From: an uncultured Synechococcales cyanobacterium
Lineage (GTDB): Bacteria; Cyanobacteriota; Cyanobacteriia; Thermosynechococcales; Thermosynechococcaceae
NCBI GenBank assembly: GCA_902806435.1
Contig: CADCWO010000194.1
Location: 28,581 to 92,580 of the forward strand
Length of the DNA stretch: 64,000 nucleotides
Direction: 5' to 3'
Shown: positions 27,044 to 36,263 of the stretch, in pieces
Layout: each line of letters opens with the position of its first letter
How positions within the stretch are numbered: position 1 is the stretch's first letter
The notes under the pieces: model-generated
The model's database searches: none
What the model was told of the DNA's origin: nothing
Seen by the model: the letters and a program-made list of their open reading frames with translations, nothing else
Position numbers and translations under genes: made by a program

Positions 27044-27820
27044 TTACATACCCATGATTGAGTAGCCAGAATCAACGTAAAGCACTTGGCCCGTAATTCC
27101 ACTGGCCAGATCACTGCATAGAAAGGCTGCTGTATTTCCCACTTCCGTCTGGGTGACAGTCCGGCGCAGGGGAGCAACCGTTTCAACGTGATGAATCATA
27201 TCCAGAATGCCACCTACAGCAGAAGAGGCAAGTGTGCGGATCGGGCCAGCGGAAATACCGTTGACGCGAATCTTTTGCGGTCCTAGGTCTGCTGCCAAGT
27301 AACGAACATTCATTTCCAAGGCGGCTTTGGCAATCCCCATGACGTTGTAGTTGGGAATCACTCGCACCCCACCGAGGTAGGTCAAGGTGACGATACTACC
27401 TCCGGCCCTCATTAAGGGCTGAGCGGCAGCACTCAGCTGGATTAAGGAATAGGCACTCACGTCCAAGGCTAAAGTAAACCCCTGGCGAGAGGTATGGCTA
27501 AATTGGCCACTCAGGTCATCCTTGTTGGCAAAGGCAAGACAGTGAATCAAGATGTCTAGTTTGTCCCACTGGTTAGCGATCGCGGCAAAAGTTGATTGAA
27601 CCTGCGCCTCATCTTGAACATTACAGGGCAAGAACAGGCTAGGGGCTAGGGGCTCTACTAAATTCTTGACTTTTTGCTCGTGGCGACCTCGCTCGTCCGG
27701 CAGGTAGGTAACTCCAAGTTTAGCTCCGGCTTGATGAAGCTGCTGGGCGATTCCCCAAGCGATCGAGCGGTTATTGGCAATGCCGGTTACTAAAGCATTT
27801 TTCCCGGTTAAGTCAAGCAT
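27044..27820 (-). CDS. fabI: Enoyl-[acyl-carrier-protein] reductase (NADH)
   Basis: 258 residues of the short-chain dehydrogenase fold. GKNALVTGIANNRSIAWGIA is the FabI nucleotide-binding segment, and the catalytic region VIPNYNVMGIAKAALE has the Tyr-x6-Lys pattern. The C-terminal VLYVDSGYSIMGM is typical. It catalyses the last reduction in each cycle of fatty acid elongation. It is divergent from ntcA and lies 104 bases upstream of the histidine kinase on the same strand. Confidence 0.95.
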   Translation of the reverse strand: MLDLTGKNALVTGIANNRSIAWGIAQQLHQAGAKLGVTYLPDERGRHEQKVKNLVEPLAPSLFLPCNVQDEAQVQSTFAAIANQWDKLDILIHCLAFANKDDLSGQFSHTSRQGFTLALDVSAYSLIQLSAAAQPLMRAGGSIVTLTYLGGVRVIPNYNVMGIAKAALEMNVRYLAADLGPQKIRVNGISAGPIRTLASSAVGGILDMIHHVETVAPLRRTVTQTEVGNTAAFLCSDLASGITGQVLYVDSGYSIMGM

Positions 27821-28293
27821 AAAAGTTTCAAACGAAGGCTAACTTAGAGCGTACTAAAGATAGGGACATAGTAGTTGAAGTCCAGAAGTTAAAACCCGGT
27901 CAGCCACCTTTAAAGTTTTCTGTTTTCACCACTAGCTAGCAACAAACTTGTAAAGGTGCGCTTCCAACTTCTATATGGGTAAATTAATTGGATTAGTTAA
28001 AAGCAGAAATTCTACCCTGAATACCCGCTAGTTGCTGCAAGCAATATCAAACAAAATTGCGAGCTTATAGACCGACCTTGAAGGCGATAATCGGTGTTAG
28101 CTTCCGTCCGGAAGGGTTGCTAAGTAAGGGTTACAGAAGCTGCCGCTCTAGCTTTGCTAATAAAACCCTGAAACAATGTAGCAAATAATACAAAAAAACC
28201 ACTGGGAGTCAGCTTAAGTAAGTCTCAGTCTACAGATTGACATCATTATAGTTACGGCTGTTAGGAATACCTACGGGGGCGCGACAGAGAGGC
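27821..28293. other. Intergenic stretch between fabI and ntcA
   Basis: 473 bases between divergent genes with no supported reading frame. It contains a perfect NtcA-type palindrome at 28177-28192 and other AT-rich segments. The length suggests more than one start point for ntcA. No tRNA-like or other structured RNA was recognised. Confidence 0.6.
28177..28192 (+). promoter_or_regulatory. NtcA binding site upstream of ntcA
   Basis: TGTA-GCAAATAA-TACA matches the NtcA consensus GTA-N8-TAC with the extra flanking T and A, a perfect palindrome in the arms. A weak -10 like TAAGTA begins 23 bases after the site (28215-28220), the spacing found at class II NtcA-activated promoters. The site is centred 109 bases before the ntcA start and suggests autoregulation by nitrogen status. 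Confidence 0.75.
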
Positions 28294-28965
28294 ATGGTAG
28301 TGACTCAAGATAGGCCACTGGCGGCTGTGTTCCGTCAGATGAGTAATAGTGGCTTTCCACCCGTTGTGGAAACCTTTGACCGGGGTAAAACCATTTTTTT
28401 TCCAGGTGATCCGGCTGAGCGCGTTTATTTCCTGCTTAAAGGTGCAGTAAAGCTCTCGCGGGTCTATGAAGCTGGTGAAGAAATCACGGTGGCTCTGCTG
28501 AGAGAAAATAGCGTCTTCGGCGTCCTCTCGTTAATCACAGGCAATCGTTCTGATCGCTTTTACCACGCCGTTGCCTTCACGCCAGTTGAGTTACTTTCAG
28601 TTCCAATTGAACAGGTTGAAAAAGCGCTAAAAGAAGACCCTGAGCTGCCAGTCATCTTGCTGCGCGGCTTGTCTTCGCGGATTCTCCAAACGGAAATGAT
28701 GATTGAAACCCTAGCTCACCGAGATATGGGGTCCCGTTTAGTAAGTTTCCTGTTAATTCTCTGCCGTGACTTTGGGATGCCGACTGCTAATGGCATCACG
28801 ATTGATTTAAAGTTGTCCCACCAGGCGATCGCTGAAGCCATTGGTTCAACCCGTGTCACCGTAACTCGCCTCCTCGGAGAACTGCGCGACCAAGCGATGA
28901 TCTCGATCCACAAGAAAAAGATCACGGTTCATAACCCGGTCACCTTGGGTCAGCAATTTACTTAA
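28294..28965 (+). CDS. ntcA: Global nitrogen regulator NtcA
   Basis: 223 residues, CRP/FNR family. The effector domain has [20 protein letters not shown] and the DNA-binding helix-turn-helix is [24 protein letters not shown], almost identical to known NtcA. It activates nitrogen assimilation genes when 2-oxoglutarate is high and is helped by PipX. The start at ATG 28294 gives the usual length. An NtcA box lies upstream. Confidence 0.97.
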   Translation: MVVTQDRPLAAVFRQMSNSGFPPVVETFDRGKTIFFPGDPAERVYFLLKGAVKLSRVYEAGEEITVALLRENSVFGVLSLITGNRSDRFYHAVAFTPVELLSVPIEQVEKALKEDPELPVILLRGLSSRILQTEMMIETLAHRDMGSRLVSFLLILCRDFGMPTANGITIDLKLSHQAIAEAIGSTRVTVTRLLGELRDQAMISIHKKKITVHNPVTLGQQFT

Positions 28966-29162
28966 AGGTTGTAGATACCTAAATCCAACGACCGTTTAGT
29001 CTAGTAAAAGCTGTTATGTGCTTTCAGGCGAATTTACTTTCAAAGAACTAAAGTGGATCGGGGCTTTTAGTTGCACCGCAAACTTGATAGATCTATAAGC
29101 AGACATAAGATTACTAAAGTTTAAATTGGTAAACTGTAATACCTTTATGGAGATGTACTTCA

Positions 29163-29522
29163 ATGAAATCCAGAATTTTTCGGTTTCTAGCTGTCTGCCT
29201 AGTTATTTTTTCTAGCTTAATCCTGTCGGCTCAAGGTCCTGCTTTAGCCAAGTCAACGTTCCTGGGAAAAGATAGCAGCCAATCTGCTTCTGCCATAAGC
29301 GGTAAGGGTACAGGTTCTGCTGAGTCTCAGCGCCAGACTGCATCCAAGCTGGAGATCCCAACGGGTGGTGAACTTGGCCGAGAAGATGTTAGAGACACAA
29401 TTGAGAGCGCTAATACCAGAAGTGCTCACGAAACGCGAGATCAAGCATTAGAAATTCTACCGACACCACCCAAAGGCGAGTATTCAGCAGACAGCGTTGG
29501 TCAGACGCGGGGAATACAGTAG
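29163..29522 (+). CDS. Small exported protein, unknown function
   Basis: 119 residues. A signal peptide (FLAVCLVIFSSLILSAQGPA) ends with ALA at about residue 29. The mature part of about 90 residues is polar, rich in Ser, Gly, Glu and Thr, without cysteines, and probably poorly ordered. No family is recognised. It is followed by a strong hairpin terminator at 29555-29584. Confidence 0.65.
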   Translation: MKSRIFRFLAVCLVIFSSLILSAQGPALAKSTFLGKDSSQSASAISGKGTGSAESQRQTASKLEIPTGGELGREDVRDTIESANTRSAHETRDQALEILPTPPKGEYSADSVGQTRGIQ

Positions 29523-29554
29523 TCTAGCTGGTCTATAATCTTTTGAAGCTCCGA

Positions 29555-29584
29555 TTGAACCCTAGCTAAAGAGCTAGGGTTCAA
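29555..29584 (+). terminator. Strong hairpin, probable terminator
   Basis: A 13-base perfect stem, TTGAACCCTAGCT with AGCTAGGGTTCAA, loop AAAG, lies 33 bases after the stop of the small exported protein. The downstream sequence is only moderately T-rich (ATTCGTTTTATTC), so termination may be weak or bidirectional. Confidence 0.65.
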
Positions 29585-29642
29585 CGATCTATTCGTTTTA
29601 TTCTTAACTTAATCTTGAACTCACATTCTTATATCTAAAAAA

Positions 29643-29936
29643 ATGAATCCTGCTAATCAAACTACTACAGGTGCTGATGCTGTTGATCAAGCGATCGCGA
29701 AAGGCATTGATCTAGATGGCTCACCGATTCCACCTGCCAAGCTAGAACTCTACAGCAAGGTAATGGGACTTGAGGCAGGCCGCCAACGTAGTGGCGTATC
29801 TAATACAATGCGCTCTCGCATTGTGCGGATTGGCGCCAAGCATCTTTCTCAAGCAGAACTTAACCAAAGGCTTATCGCTGCTGATTTTACACCCCTTAAA
29901 GATAAAGAAATTGCCTTTTATTACGGCAGTAAGTAG
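29643..29936 (+). CDS. Conserved hypothetical protein, cyanobacterial
   Basis: 97 residues, soluble. The segment DLDGSPIPPAKLELYSKVM followed by RSGVSNTMRSRIVRIGAKH and a C-terminal DFTPLKDKEIAFYYG looks strongly constrained. From memory it resembles a small protein widespread in cyanobacteria, but I cannot name a function. Start ATG 29643. It stands alone between the terminator at 29555 and a long spacer. Confidence 0.72.
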   Translation: MNPANQTTTGADAVDQAIAKGIDLDGSPIPPAKLELYSKVMGLEAGRQRSGVSNTMRSRIVRIGAKHLSQAELNQRLIAADFTPLKDKEIAFYYGSK

Positions 29937-30413
29937 CAACACAGTCGGACAGCAGGCAGTAACTTAGCGCATACTAAATCCTTCGGGATGAGTAGCTGTA
30001 CGGTAGCAGGTACCCGTCAATCAGTAGAAGTAGATTAGGGTGTGGACGCTAAGGTGTGGACGCTAGAGACTTTATGCCTGACATCTAAATGGATCTAATT
30101 AATTGTCGTTGCTCCTCCATCCGCAATAGCCTAACCAGAATTTTCTCAACTTCTGGCTAGGCTATTTTCTGTTGCCTGCTTGATCAAACTACCCTAAGGC
30201 ACCAGCATGCAAAATGCTTACTGATAATCATGTCAGCCTCTAAAAGCCATAATCCGACCCTTACTCGACCCTTACTGGCACCATGACTCTTTAGCCAACC
30301 AGACTCAGGAACTCGCAATTATTCAATGCCGTCTTAGTTGTTAGTAAAATGCTGTGCTAGCCTTCGCCGTCGAGGGGCACTCTAATAACAGCATTCGTAG
30401 GCGGAGGACAATT
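29937..30413. other. Intergenic stretch with small repeats and a long hairpin
   Basis: 477 bases without a supported gene. It contains a short tandem duplication of GGTGTGGACGCTA at about 30039-30066 and an inverted repeat at 30125-30166. GGAGGA at 30403-30408 is the ribosome binding site for the next gene. Confidence 0.5.
30125..30166 (+). terminator. Long stem-loop, possible terminator or RNA element
   Basis: AATAGCCTAACCAGAA (30125-30140) pairs with TTCTGGCTAGGCTATT (30151-30166) with one mismatch and a 10-base loop, followed by TTCTG. It lies 189 bases from the nearest upstream stop, so it may end an untranslated or non-coding RNA and not a coding gene. Confidence 0.5.
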
Positions 30414-30794
30414 GTGAGTCACTCGGTACTGAAGTACGCGTTGAAGTTGAGGGACCCAGACCGCTTAAACTGGATCATTGAATCACTTTTAGAAAGAGAA
30501 GGCCCTAAGACCGTCGGTGAGATGATGGCCCAGGTAATTAGAGAACTGGCTATAGAAAATCCAAAAACGTTTGTTTGGGCACTACAAACCCTGATTAACC
30601 GAGACAGTTTGCTAGCAATTGGTCAAGCCGCTGCTAGCCGTTGCGCTACCCTCCTCACTCAAAACGGGTTTTTGATCGGTAAAGACTTTGAAGTTCACCC
30701 CGAAGGTGGTTTGATGATATTTAATCAAGAAGCTTTTGAGGTGCTTTTACTAAGCTTACCTATAACGATTCAGCGAGCCATTAAGTTCAGCTAA
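30414..30794 (+). CDS. Conserved hypothetical protein
   Basis: 126 residues from GTG 30414. The frame is open from 30354, but GGAGGA ends five bases before this GTG, and homolog-like sequence begins with SHSVLKYALKLRDPDRLNW. The protein is mostly helical (IIESLLEREGPKTVGEMMAQVIREL) with no membrane segment. Function unknown. Confidence 0.68.
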   Translation: MSHSVLKYALKLRDPDRLNWIIESLLEREGPKTVGEMMAQVIRELAIENPKTFVWALQTLINRDSLLAIGQAAASRCATLLTQNGFLIGKDFEVHPEGGLMIFNQEAFEVLLLSLPITIQRAIKFS

Positions 30795-30867
30795 AGTACT
30801 TAGTTTTTTACTCCTGACATAGATTAAGACAGCGCTATTATCTAATAGACCGACGCTAAAAGTACAT

Positions 30868-31284
30868 CTAGAAGTCACCATTACCTGCTAGCAAACTAAG
30901 TACAAACAAGGTTGTAATGCAGAGAGAGCCTACCCCAAACATTAAAGAGCGGGCGATCGGCACGTTCAAAATATAAAAAATTGGATAGAGTAACCGGGCA
31001 ACGACAAAGGTTAAAGCTGCACCTATTGCCAAAGTTGTATCTTGCCCTGTGACATAAGCCGTTAGTGCTGCTGCTGCGAACAGCATAAAAGCTTCCATTG
31101 AATTTTGGTAAGCCCAGTTTGCTCGTTGAGCATAGGGAGGCAATTTGTCGAACATTGTCCGGGGGGCAGCATTATCATAGCCAACTTTCAGACGAGCGTA
31201 AGCCACAACTACGAAAGGAGCGTACATTAGAAGCGCAGCAGCAGCAATACAGTTCAGTAAAATGGCCGATCCAGGATGAGTCAT
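30868..31284 (-). CDS. MAPEG-family membrane protein
   Basis: 138 residues with four hydrophobic segments (LLNCIAAAALLMYAPFVVVA, AFMLFAAAALTAYV, LAIGAALTFVVARLLYPIFY, SLCITTLFVLSLLAG). The loop RANWAYQNSMEAFMLFA carries the Asn-x-x-Glu pattern of MAPEG proteins (eicosanoid and glutathione metabolism in animals). In bacteria the role is mostly unknown, probably membrane glutathione-dependent or lipid peroxide chemistry. Confidence 0.8.
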   Translation of the reverse strand: MTHPGSAILLNCIAAAALLMYAPFVVVAYARLKVGYDNAAPRTMFDKLPPYAQRANWAYQNSMEAFMLFAAAALTAYVTGQDTTLAIGAALTFVVARLLYPIFYILNVPIARSLMFGVGSLCITTLFVLSLLAGNGDF

Positions 31285-31390
31285 GAATATAAGGTATTAG
31301 AGGCTAACTGCATAATGACGCACTTGTGCCGAGAAACTTTCTTACCTTTCTCAATCATCTTTGTGGTTTAGAACTACAGCTAGTTCATCT

Positions 31391-31414
31391 AAAAACCCCC
31401 GACGAAGCCGGGGG
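31391..31414 (-). terminator. Rho-independent terminator of psbH
   Basis: On the minus strand CCCCCG and CGGGGG form a six-base GC stem around GCTTCGT and are followed by TTTTT. It lies about 60 bases after the psbH stop. Confidence 0.75.
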
Positions 31415-31473
31415 AAACTTTAGCACACTCATCATCTTCAGTCCGAAGTTGGCTTTCTTGAGCAATGAACGGC

Positions 31474-31677
31474 TTAACCGCCCAAATGCTGCCAATCAAC
31501 GTTTACCCCTTCCAGGAGCAGTGAGGAGTTGTAAAGTTGGAGGATGATGAGTAAAAAGACAAAGAAGAGAAGAATGAAAACGCTCATCACAGGCGTAGTC
31601 CCCCAACCAGGGGCTACTTTGCCATACTCAGAGTTCAGGGGTTTAAGGACATCTCCTAGCCAAGTCCGTCTTGCCAT
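31474..31677 (-). CDS. psbH: Photosystem II protein PsbH
   Basis: 67 residues. [25 protein letters not shown] and one transmembrane helix ([20 protein letters not shown]) are diagnostic. PsbH sits beside CP47 in the photosystem II core and supports QA-QB electron transfer and repair. On the minus strand a -10 like TATAAT lies at 31726-31731, about 50 bases upstream of the start. The opposite-strand psbN between psbT and psbH is the normal cyanobacterial arrangement. Confidence 0.97.
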   Translation of the reverse strand: MARRTWLGDVLKPLNSEYGKVAPGWGTTPVMSVFILLFFVFLLIILQLYNSSLLLEGVNVDWQHLGG

Positions 31678-31760
31678 AAGTCACCTACTGCCAACCGTAA
31701 CGGTCCTTTTTAATCTTCCGTAATATTATAGAGGAATACTCCTCATAATTAATTTACCTT

Positions 31761-31892
31761 ATGGAGCCTGCAATAGTTCTTAGTATTACGATCGCTGCCT
31801 TCTTTGTAGCAATCACAGGTGTATCAATTTACACTGCCTTTGGCCCCCCCTCAAAAGAGCTGGGTGACCCGTTTGAAGACCACGAGGACTGA
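31761..31892 (+). CDS. psbN: PsbN, photosystem II assembly factor
   Basis: 43 residues beginning MEPAIVLSITIAAFF and ending PFEDHED, one transmembrane helix at the N-terminus. PsbN is not a photosystem II subunit but helps assembly of the reaction centre. It lies on the opposite strand between psbT and psbH. Too short for most gene callers. Confidence 0.96.
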   Translation: MEPAIVLSITIAAFFVAITGVSIYTAFGPPSKELGDPFEDHED

Positions 31893-31915
31893 GGGGCACA
31901 ACGACTGTCACTCAA

Positions 31916-31942
31916 AAGCCACCTGCTGGGAGCAAGTGGCTT
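31916..31942. terminator. Bidirectional terminator between psbN and psbT
   Basis: AAGCCAC-C-TGCT pairs with AGCA-A-GTGGCTT around a GGG loop. It lies between the convergent psbN and psbT genes, 24 bases after psbN and 32 bases after psbT. A-rich and T-rich flanks make it usable from both strands. Confidence 0.7.
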
Positions 31943-31973
31943 CTTGAAATTAGTTAAACAAGGTTAAAAGAAG

Positions 31974-32072
31974 CTATTTTTTGGTAATCCGGGGCGGTTC
32001 GCGGAAAAAGATTGCAAAGAATAATACAGCAAGGGCCCCAAACAAAATCAAGACATAAGCAATACTTTCCAT
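31974..32072 (-). CDS. psbT: Photosystem II reaction centre protein PsbT
   Basis: 32 residues, [20 protein letters not shown] then [12 protein letters not shown], one transmembrane helix with a positive C-terminal tail. PsbT lies at the photosystem II dimer interface near QA. It follows psbB on the same strand after 117 bases, the conserved psbB-psbT order. Confidence 0.96.
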   Translation of the reverse strand: MESIAYVLILFGALAVLFFAIFFREPPRITKK

Positions 32073-32189
32073 GATGCTTTCCTTAACTATTTATCGACTC
32101 GGATAATTTATCAAACATACATCTAGGTTGGCCTAGAGCAATTGTAACTACCAATTACTGACTAGACCAACCCAAATCTTTTGAGGGTG

Positions 32190-33719
32190 CTAAACCGCTT
32201 CCTTGCGCCGAGTTGTGGTGTCCCCTACTTTCGCAAAGGCACCAAACTCAACTTCTTCCTCTAAACCAGGTTCAATTCCAGCAAATACATCTCGGAAAAT
32301 TGTCCGAGAACCATGCCAGATATGGCCGAAGAAGAACAGTAGCGCAAATACAGCATGACCGTAAGTAAACCAGGTCCGAGGGCTTGCCCGGAAAATCCCA
32401 TCTGAGTTGTAAGTCTCGCGGTCAAAATCAAAGATTTCACCGTACAAGGCAGCACGAGCATAACGCTTCACCGTCGGTGGATCATCAAAGGTCTGACCAT
32501 CTAATTCACCACCGTAGAAGCTAGCTGTGATTCCCTGTTGCTCAAAGCTATACTTCGATTCAGCACGCCGGAAGGGTATATCCGCCCGTACAACGTCGTC
32601 TTTATCCTGCAGGATTACTGGGAAACTTTCAAAGAAGTTAGGCATGCGCCGCACGGATAAATCCCGCCCTTCGCTGTCTTTAAAGATTGGATGACCTACC
32701 CAGGAAACAGCAACACCATCACCCTTGTACATTGGGCCACCTCGGAACAAACCGCCTTTAGATGGGTTATTGCCAATGTAGTCGTAGAAGGCTAATTTCT
32801 CTGGAATTGCTGACCAGGCAGCAGAAGGAGTTTCACCAGCTGCCAAACTTGATTGGACGCGGCGGTTAATTTCCTGCTTGAAGTAGCCACTATCCCACTG
32901 GTAACGGGTCGGCCCGAACAACTCAATCGGTGTGGTGGAATTGCCGTACCACATAGTGCCGGCAACAACAAAAGCAGCAAAAAAGACCGCAGCAATACTG
33001 CTAGAAAGCACAGTTTCGATATTACCCATCCGCAGGGCCTTATAAAGTCGCTGCGGTGGCCGAACAGTCAGGTGAAACAAACCAGCAATGATGCCAACAA
33101 TTCCGGCAGCAATGTGGTGAGCGACAACACCCCCTGGATTAAAGGGGTTAAAGCCATCCGGCCCCCACTCTGGTGCCACGGGTTGGACACTGCCAGTTAA
33201 GCCATAGGCGTCAGATACCCACATCCCCGGACCAAATAGCCCTGTCAGGTGAAAGGCACCAAATCCGAAACAAAGCAGGCCGGATAAAAGCAAGTGAATA
33301 CCAAACATTTTAGGTAGATCTAAAGCTGGTTCACCGGTACGTGGATCACGGAATAGCTCTAGATCCCAATAGACCCAATGCCAAACGGCAGCTAGATACA
33401 AAAGGCCAGATAAGAGGATGTGGGCGATTGCCACTCCTTCAAAGCTCCAGATGCCTGGATCGACACCTGTTGCTCCAGTAACGCTCCAACCGCCCCAAGA
33501 GTCAGTTACCCCCAAGCGGGCCATAAAGGGGAGAACGTACATCCCCTGCCGCCACATTGGGTTTAAAACTGGATCGCTGGGGTCAAAAATCGCTAACTCG
33601 TAAAGGGCCATTGAACCAGCCCACCCTGAAACTAAAGCGGTATGCATTAGGTGGGTGGAAATTAGTCGCCCTGGATCATTAATCAGAACAGTGTGTACTC
33701 GGTACCAAGGTAGTCCCAT
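32190..33719 (-). CDS. psbB: Photosystem II CP47 chlorophyll apoprotein
   Basis: 509 residues, full length. [20 protein letters not shown] at the start, six transmembrane helices with chlorophyll-binding histidines, and the large lumenal loop E (about residues 255-450). It is a core antenna protein of photosystem II. GAGGAGGAG lies just before the start. A promoter is proposed at 33918-33947, giving a leader of nearly 200 bases. Confidence 0.98.
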   Translation of the reverse strand: MGLPWYRVHTVLINDPGRLISTHLMHTALVSGWAGSMALYELAIFDPSDPVLNPMWRQGMYVLPFMARLGVTDSWGGWSVTGATGVDPGIWSFEGVAIAHILLSGLLYLAAVWHWVYWDLELFRDPRTGEPALDLPKMFGIHLLLSGLLCFGFGAFHLTGLFGPGMWVSDAYGLTGSVQPVAPEWGPDGFNPFNPGGVVAHHIAAGIVGIIAGLFHLTVRPPQRLYKALRMGNIETVLSSSIAAVFFAAFVVAGTMWYGNSTTPIELFGPTRYQWDSGYFKQEINRRVQSSLAAGETPSAAWSAIPEKLAFYDYIGNNPSKGGLFRGGPMYKGDGVAVSWVGHPIFKDSEGRDLSVRRMPNFFESFPVILQDKDDVVRADIPFRRAESKYSFEQQGITASFYGGELDGQTFDDPPTVKRYARAALYGEIFDFDRETYNSDGIFRASPRTWFTYGHAVFALLFFFGHIWHGSRTIFRDVFAGIEPGLEEEVEFGAFAKVGDTTTRRKEAV

Positions 33720-33917
33720 TGACTACGCTCCTCCTCTAACAGTATGGCTGTACTTTTTCAACAGGTTATTAAAGTGCCAGATCCTATGAACATCATCCAA
33801 GTCTGATTCAGAAGCGATTCAAATGGGAACGACCTCTCCAGACTTAACGTTCCGCGCCTGACAGTACTTCTATTACAGTTGCAATCTGACAGCACTTTCA
33901 GCCGCTGCGATGGAGTC

Positions 33918-33947
33918 ATTATACCCTAAGCGTTATCTTCCTCCCAA
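33918..33947 (-). promoter_or_regulatory. Putative psbB promoter
   Basis: On the minus strand TTGGGA (33942-33947) is followed after 18 bases by a perfect TATAAT (33918-33923). The position gives a long untranslated leader for psbB, as is common for photosystem genes. Confidence 0.5.
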
Positions 33948-33950
33948 GCT

Positions 33951-33978
33951 TTAGACGGCTAGGATGAGAGAGTATAAA
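33951..33978 (+). promoter_or_regulatory. Putative ferredoxin promoter
   Basis: TTAGAC (33951-33956) and TATAAA (33973-33978) are separated by 16 bases and lie about 60 bases before the ferredoxin start codon. Confidence 0.45.
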
Positions 33979-34037
33979 GAAGTGTAACCAGTCAATCAAA
34001 GCAATTGCGAGAGAGCTGGCAGTTTTAGGAGTGAGTG

Positions 34038-34334
34038 ATGAGCAGTATCAAGTTTGTCCGCGAAGATCAAGAAGTAATCGTTGCCGAAGGCGCAAATCTC
34101 CGCCTAAAAGCTTTAGAAAACAATATTGATATTTACAAGTTGAAAGGCAAACTGATGAACTGTGGTGGCTACGGACAGTGCGGCACCTGCATTATTGAAG
34201 TCATCGCAGGGTTGGAAAATCTCTCGCCTCGCACGGATGTTGAAAACCGTATGCTAAAGAAACGACCCTCAACTTACCGGCTAGCCTGTCAGAGCTTGAT
34301 CAACGGTCCGATAAGTGTAAAGACAAAGCCGTAA
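34038..34334 (+). CDS. 2Fe-2S ferredoxin-like protein
   Basis: 98 residues from ATG 34038 (AGGAG six bases upstream). The cluster ligands are C42, C48, C51 and C84, a C-x5-C-x2-C...C pattern. This differs from plant-type photosynthetic ferredoxin (C-x4-C-x2-C) and is nearer the adrenodoxin-like spacing. The location between psbB and psbM suggests a role connected with photosynthesis, but the partner is unknown. Confidence 0.88.
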   Translation: MSSIKFVREDQEVIVAEGANLRLKALENNIDIYKLKGKLMNCGGYGQCGTCIIEVIAGLENLSPRTDVENRMLKKRPSTYRLACQSLINGPISVKTKP

Positions 34335-34471
34335 CCCGCGATCGCAGTTTTGACGTAAGGTATTTAAGCCACTAAAACCTCTAAGAGACTTGCATAAGCC
34401 TAGGAGAAGAATAGGAAAGTGGTATTCTGGGAATACATGAACTGCTAAGACAGGACTAAGTAATAAGTTTT

Positions 34472-34591
34472 ATGGAAGTTAACATCTTAGGTTTTATCGC
34501 CACAGCCTTGTTTGTGTTGATTCCGGCTGGTTTCCTAATTCTTCTCTATGTGCAAACGGTTACTCGCCAAAATAATGAGGGTGAGGGTTAG
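34472..34591 (+). CDS. psbM: Photosystem II reaction centre protein PsbM
   Basis: 39 residues, [20 protein letters not shown] and so on, ending QNNEGEG, one transmembrane helix. PsbM is located at the photosystem II dimer interface. Its last 32 bases overlap tail-to-tail with the stop end of the DNA methyltransferase gene on the other strand. Confidence 0.95.
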   Translation: MEVNILGFIATALFVLIPAGFLILLYVQTVTRQNNEGEG

Positions 34592-35513
34592 TATTGCGCT
34601 CCCAAAATACATCCTGTTCATAACCTTGAATCCGGCGATCACGCTTTGCTAGTTGCAGGCGCTTTTCTGCTAAACAAGCATAGCTCTCATCCCATTCAAT
34701 CCCTACAAATCTACGCTCTAGCTTCCTAGCAACCACTGAGGTTGTACCGGAACCAACAAAGGGATCGAATACTACTGCTCCCGGTTGTGAGCTAGCCAAA
34801 ATTACTTTAGCCACAAGTTTTTCCGGTTTTTGGGTTGGATGATCCGTATTTTCCGGCATAGACCAAAAAGGTACTGTTAGATCGGTCCAAAGATTAGAAG
34901 CTGCAGTCAACCGGAAGTCACCTTTAGGGCTCCGCTGCCAATCTTTAGGCTCACCTTTAGCATCAGTATAAGGTGCGCGTACTCGTCGCTTTAGTTGAAC
35001 GGCCTCTGCGTTGAAGTAATAGTTGTTGGATACGGTGCAGAACCAAATATCTTCGGCGCAGTTCTTCCAGTTTGTCTGAGCGGCACGCCCTTTTTCCCGT
35101 TCCCAGGTGATCCGGTTACGCACCTGAAAGTAGCGGCAGGCAACAGCATGAAGGGCTAGGGAAGATTGCCAATCACCGCATAAGTAAATGGAAGCTGTTG
35201 GCTTCAGGAGGGGGACCAAGCGCGAGAGCCAACTATCTACCCAACGCTCATAGTCAGAGTGCGATTGCCGTTTTACAGATTGTTGGTTAAATCGTTTGGC
35301 TAAATTGTAGGGCGGGTCTACAAATAACAAATCCACAAAACCCCTTGGCAGCCAATCCAAAATATCAAATAGATCCTGGCACAGAGTTCGGTCCAGAATA
35401 TCCGCCACCGCCACTGGGCCTGTGAGCTGAACCAGATAGCCTCGGTAGTGGGCTTGCTCCTCTTCTGTCAAAGTTAAAGTGCGATTTTGGGGCGCTCGTT
35501 GTTTATCAATCAA
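34560..35513 (-). CDS. Orphan site-specific DNA methyltransferase (N4-cytosine or N6-adenine)
   Basis: 317 residues. Motif IV DPPYNL (residues 66-71) comes before the AdoMet-binding motif [14 protein letters not shown] (about residue 245), the beta-class order, and the HPTQKPEKL segment is typical. The region between them is the likely target recognition part. No restriction enzyme is near, so it is probably a solitary methyltransferase like those common in cyanobacteria (for example the GGCC m4C enzyme of Synechocystis). The target base and site cannot be read from sequence. Confidence 0.87.
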   Translation of the reverse strand: MIDKQRAPQNRTLTLTEEEQAHYRGYLVQLTGPVAVADILDRTLCQDLFDILDWLPRGFVDLLFVDPPYNLAKRFNQQSVKRQSHSDYERWVDSWLSRLVPLLKPTASIYLCGDWQSSLALHAVACRYFQVRNRITWEREKGRAAQTNWKNCAEDIWFCTVSNNYYFNAEAVQLKRRVRAPYTDAKGEPKDWQRSPKGDFRLTAASNLWTDLTVPFWSMPENTDHPTQKPEKLVAKVILASSQPGAVVFDPFVGSGTTSVVARKLERRFVGIEWDESYACLAEKRLQLAKRDRRIQGYEQDVFWERNTNPHPHYFGE

Positions 35514-35588
35514 TTTCTGGTGGATTAACCTGCCTGAATCAATCTATCTAACTAAGCAACTAACCTACGCAGTTAGACCAATTTGGGC

Positions 35589-36263
35589 TCAGAATTGCCC
35601 TTGTTGCCAAAGCTGCTCGATGGTCAGAAATTTATAGCCTTGCTCTAGCAACCGGGGAACAATCTTTGCTGTCGATTCAGCAACATCTGCGCCCCCATGG
35701 TAGCCATCGTGCAGCACAATAATTGAACCATTGCAGGTCTGCTGTAGCGTCCGTTTCACAACAATTGAAACCCCAGGCTGTACCCAATCTTCCGGCACAA
35801 CACTCCACATTACTGGGCGGTATCCCCAACTTTTTAACCAGCCTAATGTCTGGGGCGTGAAAAACCCGTTAGGTGGCCGCACATCCCGGATCAACTCTGG
35901 ATCAATGTCACAAGCACTAGCGATCGCTGCCTGGGTGCTTGCCAAACTCTGTCTTAGTTCCCCAGAAGTGAGCATCGGAAAGGATTGATGATCGTAGCCA
36001 TGCAGACCAACCCAATGGCCACGTTCATAAACCGTTTTTGCTATTTGTGGTGCGCGCTGCACACAAACCCCTAGCCAAAAAAAACTAGCAGGGATGCCGT
36101 AATAATCTAAGACCTCTAACAGTTGCGGCGTATGTTGGAGGTGAGGACCGTCATCAAATGTGAGCGCAATTGAACGCTGAGTGCGATCGCCTGTCCAGAG
36201 ACAGCCCGGAAAAGCGGGCCGCAAAATCTGGTGCAGAACCGGAAATAGCGGTGCAAGTTGCAT
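35589..36263 (-). CDS. Polysaccharide deacetylase
   Basis: 224 residues with a NodB-type domain. SIALTFDDGPHLQHTPQLLEVL holds the catalytic and metal aspartates (TFDDGP), followed by HGYDHQSFP with the metal His residues and DVRPPNGFF. Enzymes of this family remove acetyl groups from chitin-like or peptidoglycan polymers. No clear signal peptide is visible. It lies 75 bases upstream of the methyltransferase gene on the same strand. Confidence 0.88.
   Translation of the reverse strand: MQLAPLFPVLHQILRPAFPGCLWTGDRTQRSIALTFDDGPHLQHTPQLLEVLDYYGIPASFFWLGVCVQRAPQIAKTVYERGHWVGLHGYDHQSFPMLTSGELRQSLASTQAAIASACDIDPELIRDVRPPNGFFTPQTLGWLKSWGYRPVMWSVVPEDWVQPGVSIVVKRTLQQTCNGSIIVLHDGYHGGADVAESTAKIVPRLLEQGYKFLTIEQLWQQGQF

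Larger units (their letters stand above)
33720..34037. other. Divergent promoter region of psbB and ferredoxin
   Basis: 318 bases without a gene. It contains back-to-back promoter-like elements for psbB (minus) and for the ferredoxin gene (plus), about 30 bases apart. Confidence 0.55.

Noticed and set aside
28231..28252. TTGACA and TATAGT near the ntcA start as a sigma-70 promoter
   Set aside because: The two hexamers are only four bases apart, so they cannot act together as -35 and -10 elements.
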